From Niveibacterium terrae (GTDB lineage Bacteria > Pseudomonadota > Gammaproteobacteria > Burkholderiales > Rhodocyclaceae), in assembly GCF_048213115.1 (NCBI RefSeq), contig NZ_CP172404.1, positions 1,302,001 to 1,366,000 of the forward strand: DNA of 64,000 nucleotides, written 5' to 3'. Positions 18,428-27,175 of this stretch are shown here, piece after piece. The position numbers were made by a program, and so were the translations under genes. The notes under the pieces are model-generated. The model was given only the letters and a program-made list of their open reading frames with translations, had not been told where the DNA came from and made no database searches. Every line of letters begins with the position of its first letter. The stretch's first letter is position 1.

Positions 18428-20512
18428 TCAAACTGCTGAAGTCAGTTCGTCAAGCAGCATCGTCTGCGCGGCGCGGCGCGTCGTTCGGCTCGTCTTGCGG
18501 TGGTATTTGCCGTCGCTGCCGTCGAGTTCCCAGGCCTGGCAGTTGTCGAGAAGATAGGCTTTGAGCCCTTCTTTCAGAACGCGGCGGCGCAGTTTGGGGT
18601 CGAGGACGGGGAAGGCGACTTCGATCCGCTTGAAGAAATTCCGGTCCATCCAGTCGGCGCTCGACAGATACAGCTTCTCGTCGCCATTGCCGCCGAAATA
18701 GAGGATGCGGCTGTGTTCGAGGAAGCGGCCGACGATCGAGCGCACGCGGATGTTCTCCGAGATGCCGGGCAGGCCAGGGCGCAGCGCGCAGGGCCCGCGC
18801 ACGATCAGGTCGATCTCGACTCCGGCCGAACTCGCCGCATAGAGTGCTTCGATCGTCTCGGGTTCGAGCAGCGCGTTCATCTTCGCGATGATCCGGCCCT
18901 TGCCGCCCGCGCGCGCGTACTCGGCTTCCTGGTTGATCGCCTCGACGACGTTCGGCTGTAGCGTGAAGGGCGACTGCCACAGGTGTTTGAGCGTGCGCGC
19001 CTGGCCCAGGCCGGTCAGTTGCTTGAACACCTCGCTGACATCGGAGCCGATCTCCGGGTTCGCCGACATCAGCCCGAAGTCGGTGTAGAAGCGGGTCGTG
19101 CGCGGGTGGTAGTTGCCGGTGCCCATGTGCACATAGCGGCGCAGGCCTTCTTCTTCGCGGCGCACGATCAGCAGAAGCTTCGCGTGCGTCTTGTAACCGA
19201 CGACGCCATAGACGACGTGGGCGCCCGCATCTTCGAGCCGGGAAGCCCAGCCGATGTTCGCTTCCTCGTCGAAGCGGGCCATCAGCTCGACGACGACGGT
19301 GACCTCCTTGCCTTTCTGCGCCGCGCGCAGCAGGTGTTCCATCAGCACCGAATCGGTTCCGGTCCGGTAGACCGTCATCTTGATCGCGACGACTTGCGGG
19401 TCGTCGGCCGAGGTGCGCAGCAGATTGATGACCGGCTCGAAGCTCTGGAAGGGATGGTGGAGCAGCAGGTCGCGTTTGCGTATCTCGGCGAACAGATCGA
19501 AGTGTTTGTCGAGGTTCTTCGGTATCGCGGGCTGGAAGGGCTTGTACTTCAGATCGGGCCTATCCACCCAGTCCGGAACCTGCATCAGGCGGACCGGATT
19601 GACGATGCCGGGAACCTGGTAGAGCTCGTCGCGGGTCAGGCTGAACTGGTGGAGCAGGAAGTCGACCATCGCGGTGGAGCAGTTGTCGGCGACTTCGAGG
19701 CGCACCTCGTCGCCGAAGTTGCGCTGTTGCAGCTCGCCCTGCAGCGTCGCGCGCAGATCCTTGATCTCTTCCTCGTCGACGAAGAGGTCGCTGTTGCGGG
19801 TCACGCGGAACTGGTAGCAGCCCAGTACGGTCATGCCGGCGAAGAGCTCGCCGACGTGTGCGTGCAGAATCGAAGAGAGGAACACAAAGCCGTCATTGAC
19901 TCCGGTCAGCTCGTGGGGGAGGCGGATCACGCGCGGCAGAACGCGTGGCGCCTGGACGATCGCCGCGTTCGAAACGCGGCCGAACGCGTCGCGCCCCTCC
20001 AGCTCGATCGCGAAGTTCAGGCTCTTGTTCAGTACGCGCGGGAAGGGGTGGGAGGGGTCCAGGCCGATCGGGGTCAAGACAGGCATCAGCTCGCGGAAGA
20101 AGAAGTCGCGTATCCAGACCCGCTGTTCAGGCGTCCAGACATTGCGGCGCAGGAACTGGATGCCTTCGGCGGCGAGCGCCGGCAGCACCGAATCGTTGAG
20201 CAGCGCGTACTGCTCGGCGATCAGGGCATGGACTTCGCGGCAGATCCGCCGATAGAGTTCGACCGCCGACAACGCGTCCGGATGGGCGGGCTTGCCGCCC
20301 AGCTTGATCTGTTCGCGCACTCCGGCGACCCGCACTTCGAAGAATTCGTCGAGGTTGCTGGAGACGATGCAGAGGTATTTGAGGCGTTCGAGCAGCGGGA
20401 TGTCGCTGTCCGCCGCCTGCGCCAGAACGCGGCGCTGGAAGGCGAGCAGCGAGAGCTCGCGATTGATGTAGTGCTCGGCGGGGTGTTGGCGCTGCCAGGT
20501 GCCTCGGCTCAT
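18428..20512 (-). CDS. ppk: Polyphosphate kinase 1
   Basis: PPK1 reversibly polymerises the gamma phosphate of ATP into inorganic polyphosphate at the inner membrane. The 694-residue product shows all four regions: N-terminal YINRELSLLAFQRRVL and SNLDEFFEVRVAGVREQ, the RIP-like middle, and two phospholipase-D-like catalytic domains with VGYKTHAKLLLIVRR and FLEHSRILYFGGNGDEKLYLSSADWM, which hold the phosphorylated and supporting histidines. GTGNYHPRTTRFYTDFG is also conserved. A GGAG ribosome site precedes the ATG. It diverges from ppx with 149 bases between starts, and the region between contains a Pho-box-like repeat. Confidence 0.97.
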   Translation of the reverse strand: MSRGTWQRQHPAEHYINRELSLLAFQRRVLAQAADSDIPLLERLKYLCIVSSNLDEFFEVRVAGVREQIKLGGKPAHPDALSAVELYRRICREVHALIAEQYALLNDSVLPALAAEGIQFLRRNVWTPEQRVWIRDFFFRELMPVLTPIGLDPSHPFPRVLNKSLNFAIELEGRDAFGRVSNAAIVQAPRVLPRVIRLPHELTGVNDGFVFLSSILHAHVGELFAGMTVLGCYQFRVTRNSDLFVDEEEIKDLRATLQGELQQRNFGDEVRLEVADNCSTAMVDFLLHQFSLTRDELYQVPGIVNPVRLMQVPDWVDRPDLKYKPFQPAIPKNLDKHFDLFAEIRKRDLLLHHPFQSFEPVINLLRTSADDPQVVAIKMTVYRTGTDSVLMEHLLRAAQKGKEVTVVVELMARFDEEANIGWASRLEDAGAHVVYGVVGYKTHAKLLLIVRREEEGLRRYVHMGTGNYHPRTTRFYTDFGLMSANPEIGSDVSEVFKQLTGLGQARTLKHLWQSPFTLQPNVVEAINQEAEYARAGGKGRIIAKMNALLEPETIEALYAASSAGVEIDLIVRGPCALRPGLPGISENIRVRSIVGRFLEHSRILYFGGNGDEKLYLSSADWMDRNFFKRIEVAFPVLDPKLRRRVLKEGLKAYLLDNCQAWELDGSDGKYHRKTSRTTRRAAQTMLLDELTSAV

Positions 20513-20550
20513 TGCGATCAGTCTCCACGATCAGGCAAACCGCTATTTTG

Positions 20551-20577
20551 TGACATTTCTGCTGCAATGACATGACA
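20551..20577 (-). promoter_or_regulatory. Pho-box-like TGTCA repeats between ppk and ppx
   Basis: On the minus strand, TGTCA occurs three times: two copies abut (20573-20577, 20568-20572) and a third (20551-20555) starts 22 bases from the first, that is two 11-bp Pho-box steps. PhoB boxes are built from TGTCA-like direct repeats in 11-bp register, so phosphate control of ppk (and perhaps ppx) is plausible. The half-site at the middle step is poor (TGCAG). Confidence 0.5.
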
Positions 20578-20620
20578 GAGACACAGTAGGGGGCTGATTG
20601 CGTCGGAGGCTGGGCGGCGA

Positions 20621-20629
20621 TGCTAGAAT
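20621..20629 (+). promoter_or_regulatory. Candidate extended -10 promoter of ppx
   Basis: TGCTAGAAT is a strong extended -10 (TGn plus TAGAAT, five of six consensus bases). It lies 32 bases before the ppx ATG, leaving a leader of about 25 bases. A TTGCGT at 20598-20603 is 20 bases upstream, too far to be a normal -35. Confidence 0.5.
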
Positions 20630-20661
20630 TCTCCCGCCCCCCATTTGATCCTTCCCCCCCA

Positions 20662-22155
20662 ATGACGCACGAGCTCATCGCTGCAGTAGACCTCGGTTCG
20701 AACAGCTTTCGCCTGATCATAGGCCGAGTTGAAGGTGATCAGATCTTCGCCCAGGACAACTTGAAGGAGGCCGTGCGTCTGGCGGCGGGGCTCTCGCCTG
20801 AGCGCTCGCTCGGCCAGGTTGCGCAGGCCCGAGGCCTCGTCGCGCTGCGCAAGTTCGGCGAACGTCTGCGCGGCTTCGAACCCGGACAGGTGCGCGCGGT
20901 CGCGACGAACACCTTGCGCGTCGCGCGCAATGCCGGCGACTTTCTCGCCCACGCCGAGCGCGCTTTGGGCTTTCCGATCGAAGTGGTCGCCGGTCGCGAA
21001 GAAGCGCGGCTGATCTATCTGGGCGTGGTTCAGGCGCTGTCCGATCCCTCTGGCCAGCAGCTTGTCTTCGACATCGGCGGCGGTTCGACCGAATTCGTGA
21101 TCGGCCGCGGCTTTGAGCCGATCGCGCTCGAATCGTTGTACATGGGCTGCGTCAGCTACAGCCTGCGCTTTTTCCCCGACGGCTTTGTCGACAAGCAGTC
21201 CTTGCGCGAAGCCGAACTCGCTGCCCAGCGTGAGCTCGACACGATCGTCTCCTCCTATCGCAGGCTGGGCTGGGATCTCGCGTTCGCGTCGAGCGGTACT
21301 GCAAAGGCGATCACCGACATCCTGGAACTCAATGGCTTCTCGGCGGGAGGGATCACCCGCTCCGGCATGAACAAGCTGCGCCAGGCGCTGATCCGCGCGG
21401 GTAACGTCTCGCGGCTCGATCTGGCGGGAATCCGCTCCGATCGCCTTCCGGTGTTGGCCGGGGGCTTCGCGATCCTGTCGGCGATCATGACGGCGCTGAG
21501 CCTCGATGAGATCAGCTTTTCGGAGACGGCGCTGCGCGAGGGCGTACTGCACGATCTTCTGGGGCGGCATGCGCACCGCGATCTGCGCGATGCGACCGTC
21601 GAATCCTTCATGCGCCGCTATCAGGTCGATATGGCCCAGGCCGAGCGCGTCGCCGAGACCGCCGGTGCGCTGCTCAACCTAGCGAGGCCGGGCGACGAGG
21701 ATGGCAAGCGTTTTCTGGGCTGGGCCGCCCGCCTTCACGAACTCGGGATGTCGGTCGCTCGCTCGGGCTATCACCGGCATTCGACCTACATCCTCGCCAA
21801 TGCCGATATGCCGGGTTTCTCGCGCCAGGAGCAGAATCGGCTCGCCAGCCTCGTGCTCGGCCATCGGGGCAAGCTCGAACGGGTGCGCCAGCAGTTCGCG
21901 CTGGCCGAGGACGACTGGCTGCTGATCCTGTGTCTGCGCCTCGCCGTGATCCTCCACCGCAGCCGCGACGAGGGCGAAGTCGTACCGCTCGTGCTGAGCG
22001 CCGAGCGGGGCGGTTTCATCGTCGAGGTGGGCCGGGACTCGCTGCGCGACCGCCCGCTGACCGCGGCCCTGCTCGAAGAGGAAGAGGCGCAGTGGGAAGC
22101 CATCGCGATCTCGCTTCAGCTGAAGGTCGAAGGCGCTCTGGCGCTGGAGGAATGA
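20662..22155 (+). CDS. ppx: Exopolyphosphatase (Ppx/GppA family)
   Basis: Ppx removes terminal phosphates from long-chain polyphosphate; family members may also hydrolyse pppGpp. The 497-residue product starts ELIAAVDLGSNSFRLIIGR, the ASKHA-fold phosphate-1 motif, and has VFDIGGGSTEFVIG as the second phosphate motif. A C-terminal HD-like domain is visible (GWAARLHELGMSVARSGYHRHSTYIL). ATG 20662 is chosen because the 14 upstream residues are not family-like and overlap the candidate -10. It is divergent from ppk, an arrangement that allows joint phosphate control, and is followed four bases later by the lipid-transport operon. Confidence 0.93.
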   Translation: MTHELIAAVDLGSNSFRLIIGRVEGDQIFAQDNLKEAVRLAAGLSPERSLGQVAQARGLVALRKFGERLRGFEPGQVRAVATNTLRVARNAGDFLAHAERALGFPIEVVAGREEARLIYLGVVQALSDPSGQQLVFDIGGGSTEFVIGRGFEPIALESLYMGCVSYSLRFFPDGFVDKQSLREAELAAQRELDTIVSSYRRLGWDLAFASSGTAKAITDILELNGFSAGGITRSGMNKLRQALIRAGNVSRLDLAGIRSDRLPVLAGGFAILSAIMTALSLDEISFSETALREGVLHDLLGRHAHRDLRDATVESFMRRYQVDMAQAERVAETAGALLNLARPGDEDGKRFLGWAARLHELGMSVARSGYHRHSTYILANADMPGFSRQEQNRLASLVLGHRGKLERVRQQFALAEDDWLLILCLRLAVILHRSRDEGEVVPLVLSAERGGFIVEVGRDSLRDRPLTAALLEEEEAQWEAIAISLQLKVEGALALEE

Positions 22156-22159
22156 CGCG

Positions 22160-23266
22160 ATGAGCGCGGAGCCAGCTCTCACGGTACGCGACGGGGTCGT
22201 CGTGCTGTCGGGGCGCTGGACTCTGGCTTCGGCGGGGGAGACGCTCGCGACCCTGCGAGCCCGCCTTGCGGCCGAACGCGGGCGCGAGTGTTGGGATCTC
22301 GACGGGCTTGCCGCGCTCGACACCTTCGGCGCGCTGCTGCTGTGGCGTGCCTGGGGGCGAAAGCTGCCCGCCGGCGTCCGGATCCCTGCCCGCTTCACTG
22401 AGCTCTTCACGACGCTGGGCCGCTTCTCGGTCATTGAGGCGAGCCGTCCGCCCCGGGACCGCCTTGCGCCGCTCGTCGCGCTGGGCCAGGGCGTGCTCGC
22501 GGCGCTTGCGCATGTTCGCGCTTTCATTACGCTGGTCGGGCAACTGGTGATCGAGCTGGGCTATGTGCTGCGCAGCCCCCGCCGTCTGCCCATGCTCGAA
22601 ATCTCGGCCAATCTTTACAAGGCCGGAGTGCGCGCGATGCCGGTCACGGCGCTGGTCGCCTTCCTGATCGGAGTCGTGCTGAGCTATCTGTTCGCGCTTC
22701 AGCTCAAGCGTTTTGGCGCCGAAGCCTTCATCGTCGACGTGCTCGGGATCGGCGTGATCCGCGAGCTCGGGCCCGTGCTCGTCGCGGTGCTGGTCGCCGG
22801 GCGCTCGGGTTCGGCGATCACGGCCCAGCTCGGCGTGATGCGGGTTACCGAGGAGATCGACGCTCTGGCAACGATGGGCGTGCCCCGCCATCTGCGCCTA
22901 GTCTTTCCGAAAGTGCTGGCGCTGGGCGTCGCGATGCCTCTGCTGGTTGCCTGGACCTGTGCGATCGCGATCCTCGGCGGCATGCTCGCCGCGCACTTCG
23001 AACTGGGCCTCGACTACGAATTCTTCATCGCGAACCTGCCGCGCGCCGTGCCCCTGCCCAATCTGTGGATCGCGCTGTGCAAGGGCATCGCTTTCGGCAT
23101 CACGATCGCGCTGGTGGCTTGCCATTTCGGGCTGAGGATCAAACCCAACACCGAGAGCCTGTCGCGCAGCACGACCGAGTCGGTCGTCGCGGCGATCACG
23201 GTGGTGATCCTGCTCGACGCGGTCTTCGCGCTGGCGACCCGCAACATCGGATTGGGGCGAGGATGA
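22160..23266 (+). CDS. MlaE-type lipid ABC transporter permease with fused N-terminal STAS domain
   Basis: The 368-residue product combines an N-terminal STAS-like domain (about residues 1-95, WDLDGLAALDTFGALLLWRAW) with a YrbE/MlaE permease of five or six helices. Permease landmarks include IGVVLSYLFALQLKRFGAEAF, GIGVIRELGPVLVAVLVAGRSGSAITAQLG and MRVTEEIDALATMGV. In E. coli the STAS protein MlaB is separate; here the two are fused. These systems move phospholipids between inner and outer membrane. The gene starts four bases after ppx and its stop overlaps the ATPase start (ATGA). Confidence 0.9.
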   Translation: MSAEPALTVRDGVVVLSGRWTLASAGETLATLRARLAAERGRECWDLDGLAALDTFGALLLWRAWGRKLPAGVRIPARFTELFTTLGRFSVIEASRPPRDRLAPLVALGQGVLAALAHVRAFITLVGQLVIELGYVLRSPRRLPMLEISANLYKAGVRAMPVTALVAFLIGVVLSYLFALQLKRFGAEAFIVDVLGIGVIRELGPVLVAVLVAGRSGSAITAQLGVMRVTEEIDALATMGVPRHLRLVFPKVLALGVAMPLLVAWTCAIAILGGMLAAHFELGLDYEFFIANLPRAVPLPNLWIALCKGIAFGITIALVACHFGLRIKPNTESLSRSTTESVVAAITVVILLDAVFALATRNIGLGRG

Positions 23267-24033
23267 ACGCGCCGGTCGAGATCCGCGGTCTGGGGCGGCG
23301 ATTCGGCCGACAATGGGTGATGCGCGGAGTCGATCTGACGGTCGGCCGCGGCGAGCTGCTGGCCCTGGTCGGCGGCTCGGGCTGCGGCAAGACGACGCTG
23401 TTGCGCCAGCTCGCCGGCCTGCTCGAACCCAGCGAAGGGACGATAAAGCTCTTTGGCGAACCGCTCACCGAAGGCTCTCGCTCCGAGCGCCAGGGCAGAC
23501 AGCGCCGGCTGGGGGTGCTCTTCCAGCACGGTGCGCTGTTCTCGGCGCTATCCGTGTTCGACAACATCGCCTTCCCGCTGCGCGAGCTCAGACTTCTTCC
23601 CGAAGCCGAGATCCGCGACCTCGTGTTTGCGAAGCTGGGCATGGTCGAACTCGAACCCGACGTCGCCTGGCGGATGCCGGCCGAGCTGTCGGGCGGCATG
23701 ATCAAGCGAGTCGCACTGGCGCGCGCGCTCTCGCTCGACCCCGAGCTGCTGCTGCTCGACGAGCCGACCGCGGGGCTCGATCCGGACCGCAGCGCCGGCT
23801 TCGTCAGCCTGATCCTGGGCCTGCACCGGGCGCTCGGGCTGACGGTCGTGTTCGTGACCCACGATCTCGATACGCTCGCGGCGCTCGCGTCCAGCGTCGC
23901 GGTTCTCGCCGACGGTCGTATACTCGCCAAAGGACAGCTGGACGAAATCGTGAACGTCGATCATCCCTTCATCGAAAGATTCTTCCGCAGCGAGCGCAGT
24001 CTTCACGCCTTGAAGCGGGGAGGTGGGCGCTGA
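23263..24033 (+). CDS. MlaF-type ABC transporter ATP-binding protein
   Basis: The 256-residue ATPase energises the Mce/Mla lipid transporter. Walker A is GGSGCGKTT near residue 40, the Q-loop region is LFQHGALFSALSVFDNIAFPL, the signature is LSGGMIKRVALARAL, Walker B is LLLLDEPTAGLDP and the H-loop is VTHDL. The LSGGM form of the signature and the FQHGALFS segment are typical of MlaF. ATG 23263 is used because it couples to the permease stop by a four-base overlap and starts the first beta-strand. The TGATG at its end couples it to the MCE gene. Confidence 0.93.
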   Translation: MNAPVEIRGLGRRFGRQWVMRGVDLTVGRGELLALVGGSGCGKTTLLRQLAGLLEPSEGTIKLFGEPLTEGSRSERQGRQRRLGVLFQHGALFSALSVFDNIAFPLRELRLLPEAEIRDLVFAKLGMVELEPDVAWRMPAELSGGMIKRVALARALSLDPELLLLDEPTAGLDPDRSAGFVSLILGLHRALGLTVVFVTHDLDTLAALASSVAVLADGRILAKGQLDEIVNVDHPFIERFFRSERSLHALKRGGGR

Positions 24034-24980
24034 TGGAAAACCGCGCCTATGCTCTGGCCGTCGGCCTCTTCACCGTGCTTCTCGGCATCGCCACGGCCTT
24101 GTCCTTCTGGTGGTTTTCTGGCCGGACCGAGAAGACCTACGATGTGAGGCTGATCACCGAGGGCGGAGTCGGGGGCCTGAACGAGCAGGCCGCGGTGCGC
24201 TTTCGCGGCGTGCGGGCCGGCCGTGTCACCGACATCGACTTCGATCCGGCCAATCCCGCGCACATTTTGGTCCGCGTCCGTCTCGCCTCCGATGTGCCGC
24301 TGACTCGCGCCACCCGGGCCAGTCTGGGTCAGCAAGGCCTGACCGGTTTCGTCTTCGTTCAGCTCGACGACGACGGCAGCGATCATCGGCCTCTCCCGGT
24401 CGGCCCGGGAGGGCTTCCCGAACTCGCCCTCGCCGGGGCTTCGCCGGGACTCGCCGAATCGGCGATCGAGGCGCTGAACCATGTCCGGCGGGTCGCCGAC
24501 CGGCTCTCCCGCGTGCTCGACGGCGGGAACCGCAAGCGCATAGACCTGATCCTCGCGAATGTCGAACGCTCATCCACTCACCTCGAAGCGACACTCGCGC
24601 GCACGCCCGAGCTGATGGACAAGCTCGACCGAGTGGCCGGGCGAATGGATTCTGACAAGCTGGATCGTACGCTCGCGAATCTGGAGAAGGGCACGGCGAA
24701 TCTTCCCGAGACGATGGAGACTCTGAAGACATCGCTGGCAGGCATCAATTCGCTCGCGCGCCGGCTCGATTCGGTCGGCGGCGACGTGCAGACCCGGCTG
24801 ATCGGCGAGAGCATGCCTCAGCTCGGCGAGACGCTGACAGAACTGAGGCGTCTGAGCGTCGATATGTCGGATCTGATCGACAGTCTGGAGCGCAACCCCC
24901 AGTCCATCCTGTTCGGTCGCAAAGCGCCCCGGCCCGGTCCCGGAGAGGCCGGCTATTCCGCTCCTTCAGAAAAGCCATGA
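24033..24980 (+). CDS. MCE domain substrate-binding protein (MlaD/PqiB-like)
   Basis: The 315-residue protein has one N-terminal membrane anchor (YALAVGLFTVLLGIATALSFWWF) and then a periplasmic MCE domain (KTYDVRLITEGGVGGLNEQAAVRFRGVRAGRVTDI). MCE domains form hexameric rings that carry lipids across the periplasm. The C-terminal half is a long helical region with LDRTLANLEKGTANLPETMETLKTSL, longer than in E. coli MlaD and more like the helical tails of larger MCE proteins. It lies between the ATPase and the lipoprotein gene with overlaps on both sides. There is no mlaC homologue nearby. Confidence 0.9.
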   Translation: MENRAYALAVGLFTVLLGIATALSFWWFSGRTEKTYDVRLITEGGVGGLNEQAAVRFRGVRAGRVTDIDFDPANPAHILVRVRLASDVPLTRATRASLGQQGLTGFVFVQLDDDGSDHRPLPVGPGGLPELALAGASPGLAESAIEALNHVRRVADRLSRVLDGGNRKRIDLILANVERSSTHLEATLARTPELMDKLDRVAGRMDSDKLDRTLANLEKGTANLPETMETLKTSLAGINSLARRLDSVGGDVQTRLIGESMPQLGETLTELRRLSVDMSDLIDSLERNPQSILFGRKAPRPGPGEAGYSAPSEKP

Positions 24981-25561
24981 GCCTTCGTCTTCTTTCCGCT
25001 CTTGTTGTTTCCGCGCTCCTTGCCGCTTGTGCGACGCCCAGTGGCGTGCGCGCGCCAGCCGTCCATGACTTCGGCCCCGACGGGCTCGCCTCGCTGGCCT
25101 CTCCCGCCGTGCCGCTGCGCCGCGTCGAAGTGACCGGTCCGGCCTGGCTCGCGACGAATGCGATGCAGTATCGACTGCTCGGTCGCAACGAAACCGAGCG
25201 GCGCAGCTTTGCCGACAACCGCTGGGCCGCGCTGCCGGTCCAGCTGCTCGAACAGCGTTTGCAGCGTCGCTTGCCCGCGCGTTCCGATTCGCGCTGCAAG
25301 CTGCAGGTCAAGCTCGACGAGCTGATCCAGGAGTTCGCGCAGGACGGTACGAGCCGGGTCCGTCTGACCGGGATCGCCCGGCTGGTCGGCGAGCGCGGCG
25401 AGGATCTCGTCGACGGCTTCGCCTTCGACTACCGGCAGGCGGCGCAAAGCGCCGATGCGATAGCTGGCGTGCGGGCGAGCGCGGCCGCGAGCGAGCGCCT
25501 GGCGCTCGATGTTCAGACCTGGCTGGGCTCGGCCCGCCCCAAACTCTGCGATCCGGGCTGA
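24977..25561 (+). CDS. ABC-type transport auxiliary lipoprotein (PqiC-like)
   Basis: The 194-residue product has a lipoprotein signal peptide with the lipobox LLAAC (Cys at about residue 18) and matches the ABC_trans_aux family that includes PqiC (YmbA). Such lipoproteins sit in the outer membrane and dock the MCE protein there. Conserved features include MQYRLLGRNETERRSFADNRWAALP (the usual pattern of tyrosine and tryptophan around a transport-partner face) and a C-terminal amphipathic helix region. Its start overlaps the MCE stop (ATGA). Together the four genes are a complete inner-to-outer membrane lipid route of the Pqi/Mla hybrid type. Confidence 0.83.
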   Translation: MSLRLLSALVVSALLAACATPSGVRAPAVHDFGPDGLASLASPAVPLRRVEVTGPAWLATNAMQYRLLGRNETERRSFADNRWAALPVQLLEQRLQRRLPARSDSRCKLQVKLDELIQEFAQDGTSRVRLTGIARLVGERGEDLVDGFAFDYRQAAQSADAIAGVRASAAASERLALDVQTWLGSARPKLCDPG

Positions 25562-25576
25562 GTGCGGACAGGCGCG

Positions 25577-26359
25577 ATGCTGATCGACACCCATGTCCAT
25601 CTCGACGCGCCCGAATTCGGCAATGCCGAAGCGGTGATCGCGCGCGCGCGCGCAGCCGGCGTCGGACTCTTCGTCGTTCCGTCTGTTGCGGCAGCGAACT
25701 TTTCCGCGCTCGATGCGCTCGCCGCCCGTCATCCGGAGGTCCGGCCGGCTTTCGGCATCCATCCGCTCTATATTGGACAGGATCAGCCCGAGGTGGCGCT
25801 CGCCGCACTGCGCGCCCGGCTCGAGCGCGGTGGTGCGGTCGCGGTCGGTGAGATTGGTCTCGACTTCCATGTCGAAGGCCTGGACCGGGGGCGGATGGAG
25901 GCGCTCTACGTCGCCCAGCTCGAAATGGCCAAGGACTTCGGTCTTCCGGTGCTGCTTCACCTGCGGCGGGCCCAGGATCAGGTGCTCAAACACCTGCGCC
26001 GACTCCGGCCGCTCGGCGGAATCGCTCACGCTTTCAATGGCAGCCGCCAGCAGGCCGAGGCCTTCATCGCTCTGGGCTTCAAGCTCGGTTTCGGCGGCGC
26101 GATGACTTACCCGGGATCGACGCGGATTCGCGAGCTCGCTCGGAGCCTGCCGCTCGAGGCTCTGGTGCTGGAGACCGACGGGCCGGACATCCCGCCCGCC
26201 TGGCGGCCGGAAGGTCCGTCCCTGCCCGAAGAGCTGACGCTCTATGCTCAGGTTCTGGCAGACTTGCGTTCGCTCCCGGTGACGACGATCATTGAGGCGG
26301 TGACGAGCAATGCCCGCGCCGCTCTGCCGGCGCTGGACAGGGTGGCGGGAGCAGGTTGA
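25577..26359 (+). CDS. TatD family metal-dependent hydrolase
   Basis: A 260-residue TIM-barrel metallohydrolase of the TatD family, whose members are 3'-5' DNases or D-aminoacyl-tRNA-related hydrolases. The metal ligands are visible: DTHVHLD at residues 4-10, VGEIGLDFHV for the bridging Glu, LLHLRRAQDQ, HAFNG and ETDGPD. ATG 25577 starts the barrel strand directly; an upstream GTG at 25562 would add five residues. It follows the lipoprotein stop by 15 bases and may be co-transcribed with the lipid operon. Substrate cannot be told from sequence. Confidence 0.9.
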   Translation: MLIDTHVHLDAPEFGNAEAVIARARAAGVGLFVVPSVAAANFSALDALAARHPEVRPAFGIHPLYIGQDQPEVALAALRARLERGGAVAVGEIGLDFHVEGLDRGRMEALYVAQLEMAKDFGLPVLLHLRRAQDQVLKHLRRLRPLGGIAHAFNGSRQQAEAFIALGFKLGFGGAMTYPGSTRIRELARSLPLEALVLETDGPDIPPAWRPEGPSLPEELTLYAQVLADLRSLPVTTIIEAVTSNARAALPALDRVAGAG

Positions 26360-26384
26360 ATCAAGCGCGAACGCCGCGCTAGGG

Positions 26385-26390
26385 GATAAT
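26385..26390 (+). promoter_or_regulatory. Candidate -10 box of etfBA
   Basis: GATAAT lies 27 bases before the etfB GTG. A good ribosome site, GAGGAG at 26406-26411, follows six bases ahead of the start. No convincing -35 is seen, so the promoter call is tentative. Confidence 0.35.
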
Positions 26391-26417
26391 CGGGTCGAAG
26401 CTTTTGAGGAGATCATC

Positions 26418-27167
26418 GTGAAGATCCTGGTTCCGCTCAAGCGGGTACTCGACCACAAGCTCAAGGTCCAGATCCGGCGCGATCAGACCGGCATAGAGCT
26501 CGCGAATGCGATGATGGTGATGAATCCCTTCGACGAGATCGCCGTCGAGGAGGCGGTGCGTCAGCGCGAAGGCGGGCTGGCCCGCGAGACCGTCGCGGTC
26601 AGCTGCGGTCCGCTCAAATGCCAGGACACCTTGCGGAGCGCGCTGGCGATCGGTATGGATCGCGCGATCCACGTCGAGACCGAGGCCGAACTCCAGCCTC
26701 TGGCGGTCGCCCGGCTGCTCCGGGAAGTCGTGTTGCGCGAGCAACCCCAGCTCGTGATGATGGGCAAGCAGGCCATAGACGACGATTCGAATCAGGTCGG
26801 CCAGATGCTCGCTGCGCTGCTCGGCTGGCCTCAGGCCTGCTTCGCGTCGAAGGTCCGGATCGCCGACGGCAGCGTGACCGTGACCCGCGAGATCGACGGC
26901 GGGCTGGAGACGCTGGAAGTGAATCTGCCCGCGGTCGTCACGACCGATCTGAGGCTCAACGAGCCGCGCTATGCCACCTTGCCGAACATCATGAGGGCGA
27001 GGAAAAAACCGCTCGAGAAGCTGAGCCCGGAAGAGCTGGGCGTCTCAACCGAAGTCGGCCTGAAGACCCTCAAAGTGGTCGAAGCGAGCCGGCGAAGCGC
27101 GGGCGAGAGGCTGTCGAGCGCCGCTGAACTTGTCGAGCGGCTGCGCAACGCGGCCCGGGTATTGTGA
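26418..27167 (+). CDS. etfB: Electron transfer flavoprotein beta subunit
   Basis: EtfB pairs with EtfA to carry electrons from acyl-CoA and other dehydrogenases to ETF-quinone oxidoreductase. The 249-residue length is standard. It begins MKILVPLKRVLDHKLKVQI and contains NPFDEIAVEEAVRQRE, the AMP-binding region and MGKQAIDDDSNQVGQMLAALLGWPQA, the typical ETF-beta signature. The start is a GTG, supported by GAGGAG six bases upstream and by homologous starts. The reading frame is open upstream, but that part overlaps tatD and is not coding. etfA follows, starting nine bases after its stop. Confidence 0.95.
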   Translation: MKILVPLKRVLDHKLKVQIRRDQTGIELANAMMVMNPFDEIAVEEAVRQREGGLARETVAVSCGPLKCQDTLRSALAIGMDRAIHVETEAELQPLAVARLLREVVLREQPQLVMMGKQAIDDDSNQVGQMLAALLGWPQACFASKVRIADGSVTVTREIDGGLETLEVNLPAVVTTDLRLNEPRYATLPNIMRARKKPLEKLSPEELGVSTEVGLKTLKVVEASRRSAGERLSSAAELVERLRNAARVL

Positions 27168-27175
27168 GGAAGACC

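Noticed and set aside
18983..20575. 530-codon plus-strand frame opposite ppk
   Set aside because: Antisense to ppk, no recognisable domain, no ribosome site; typical high-GC shadow.
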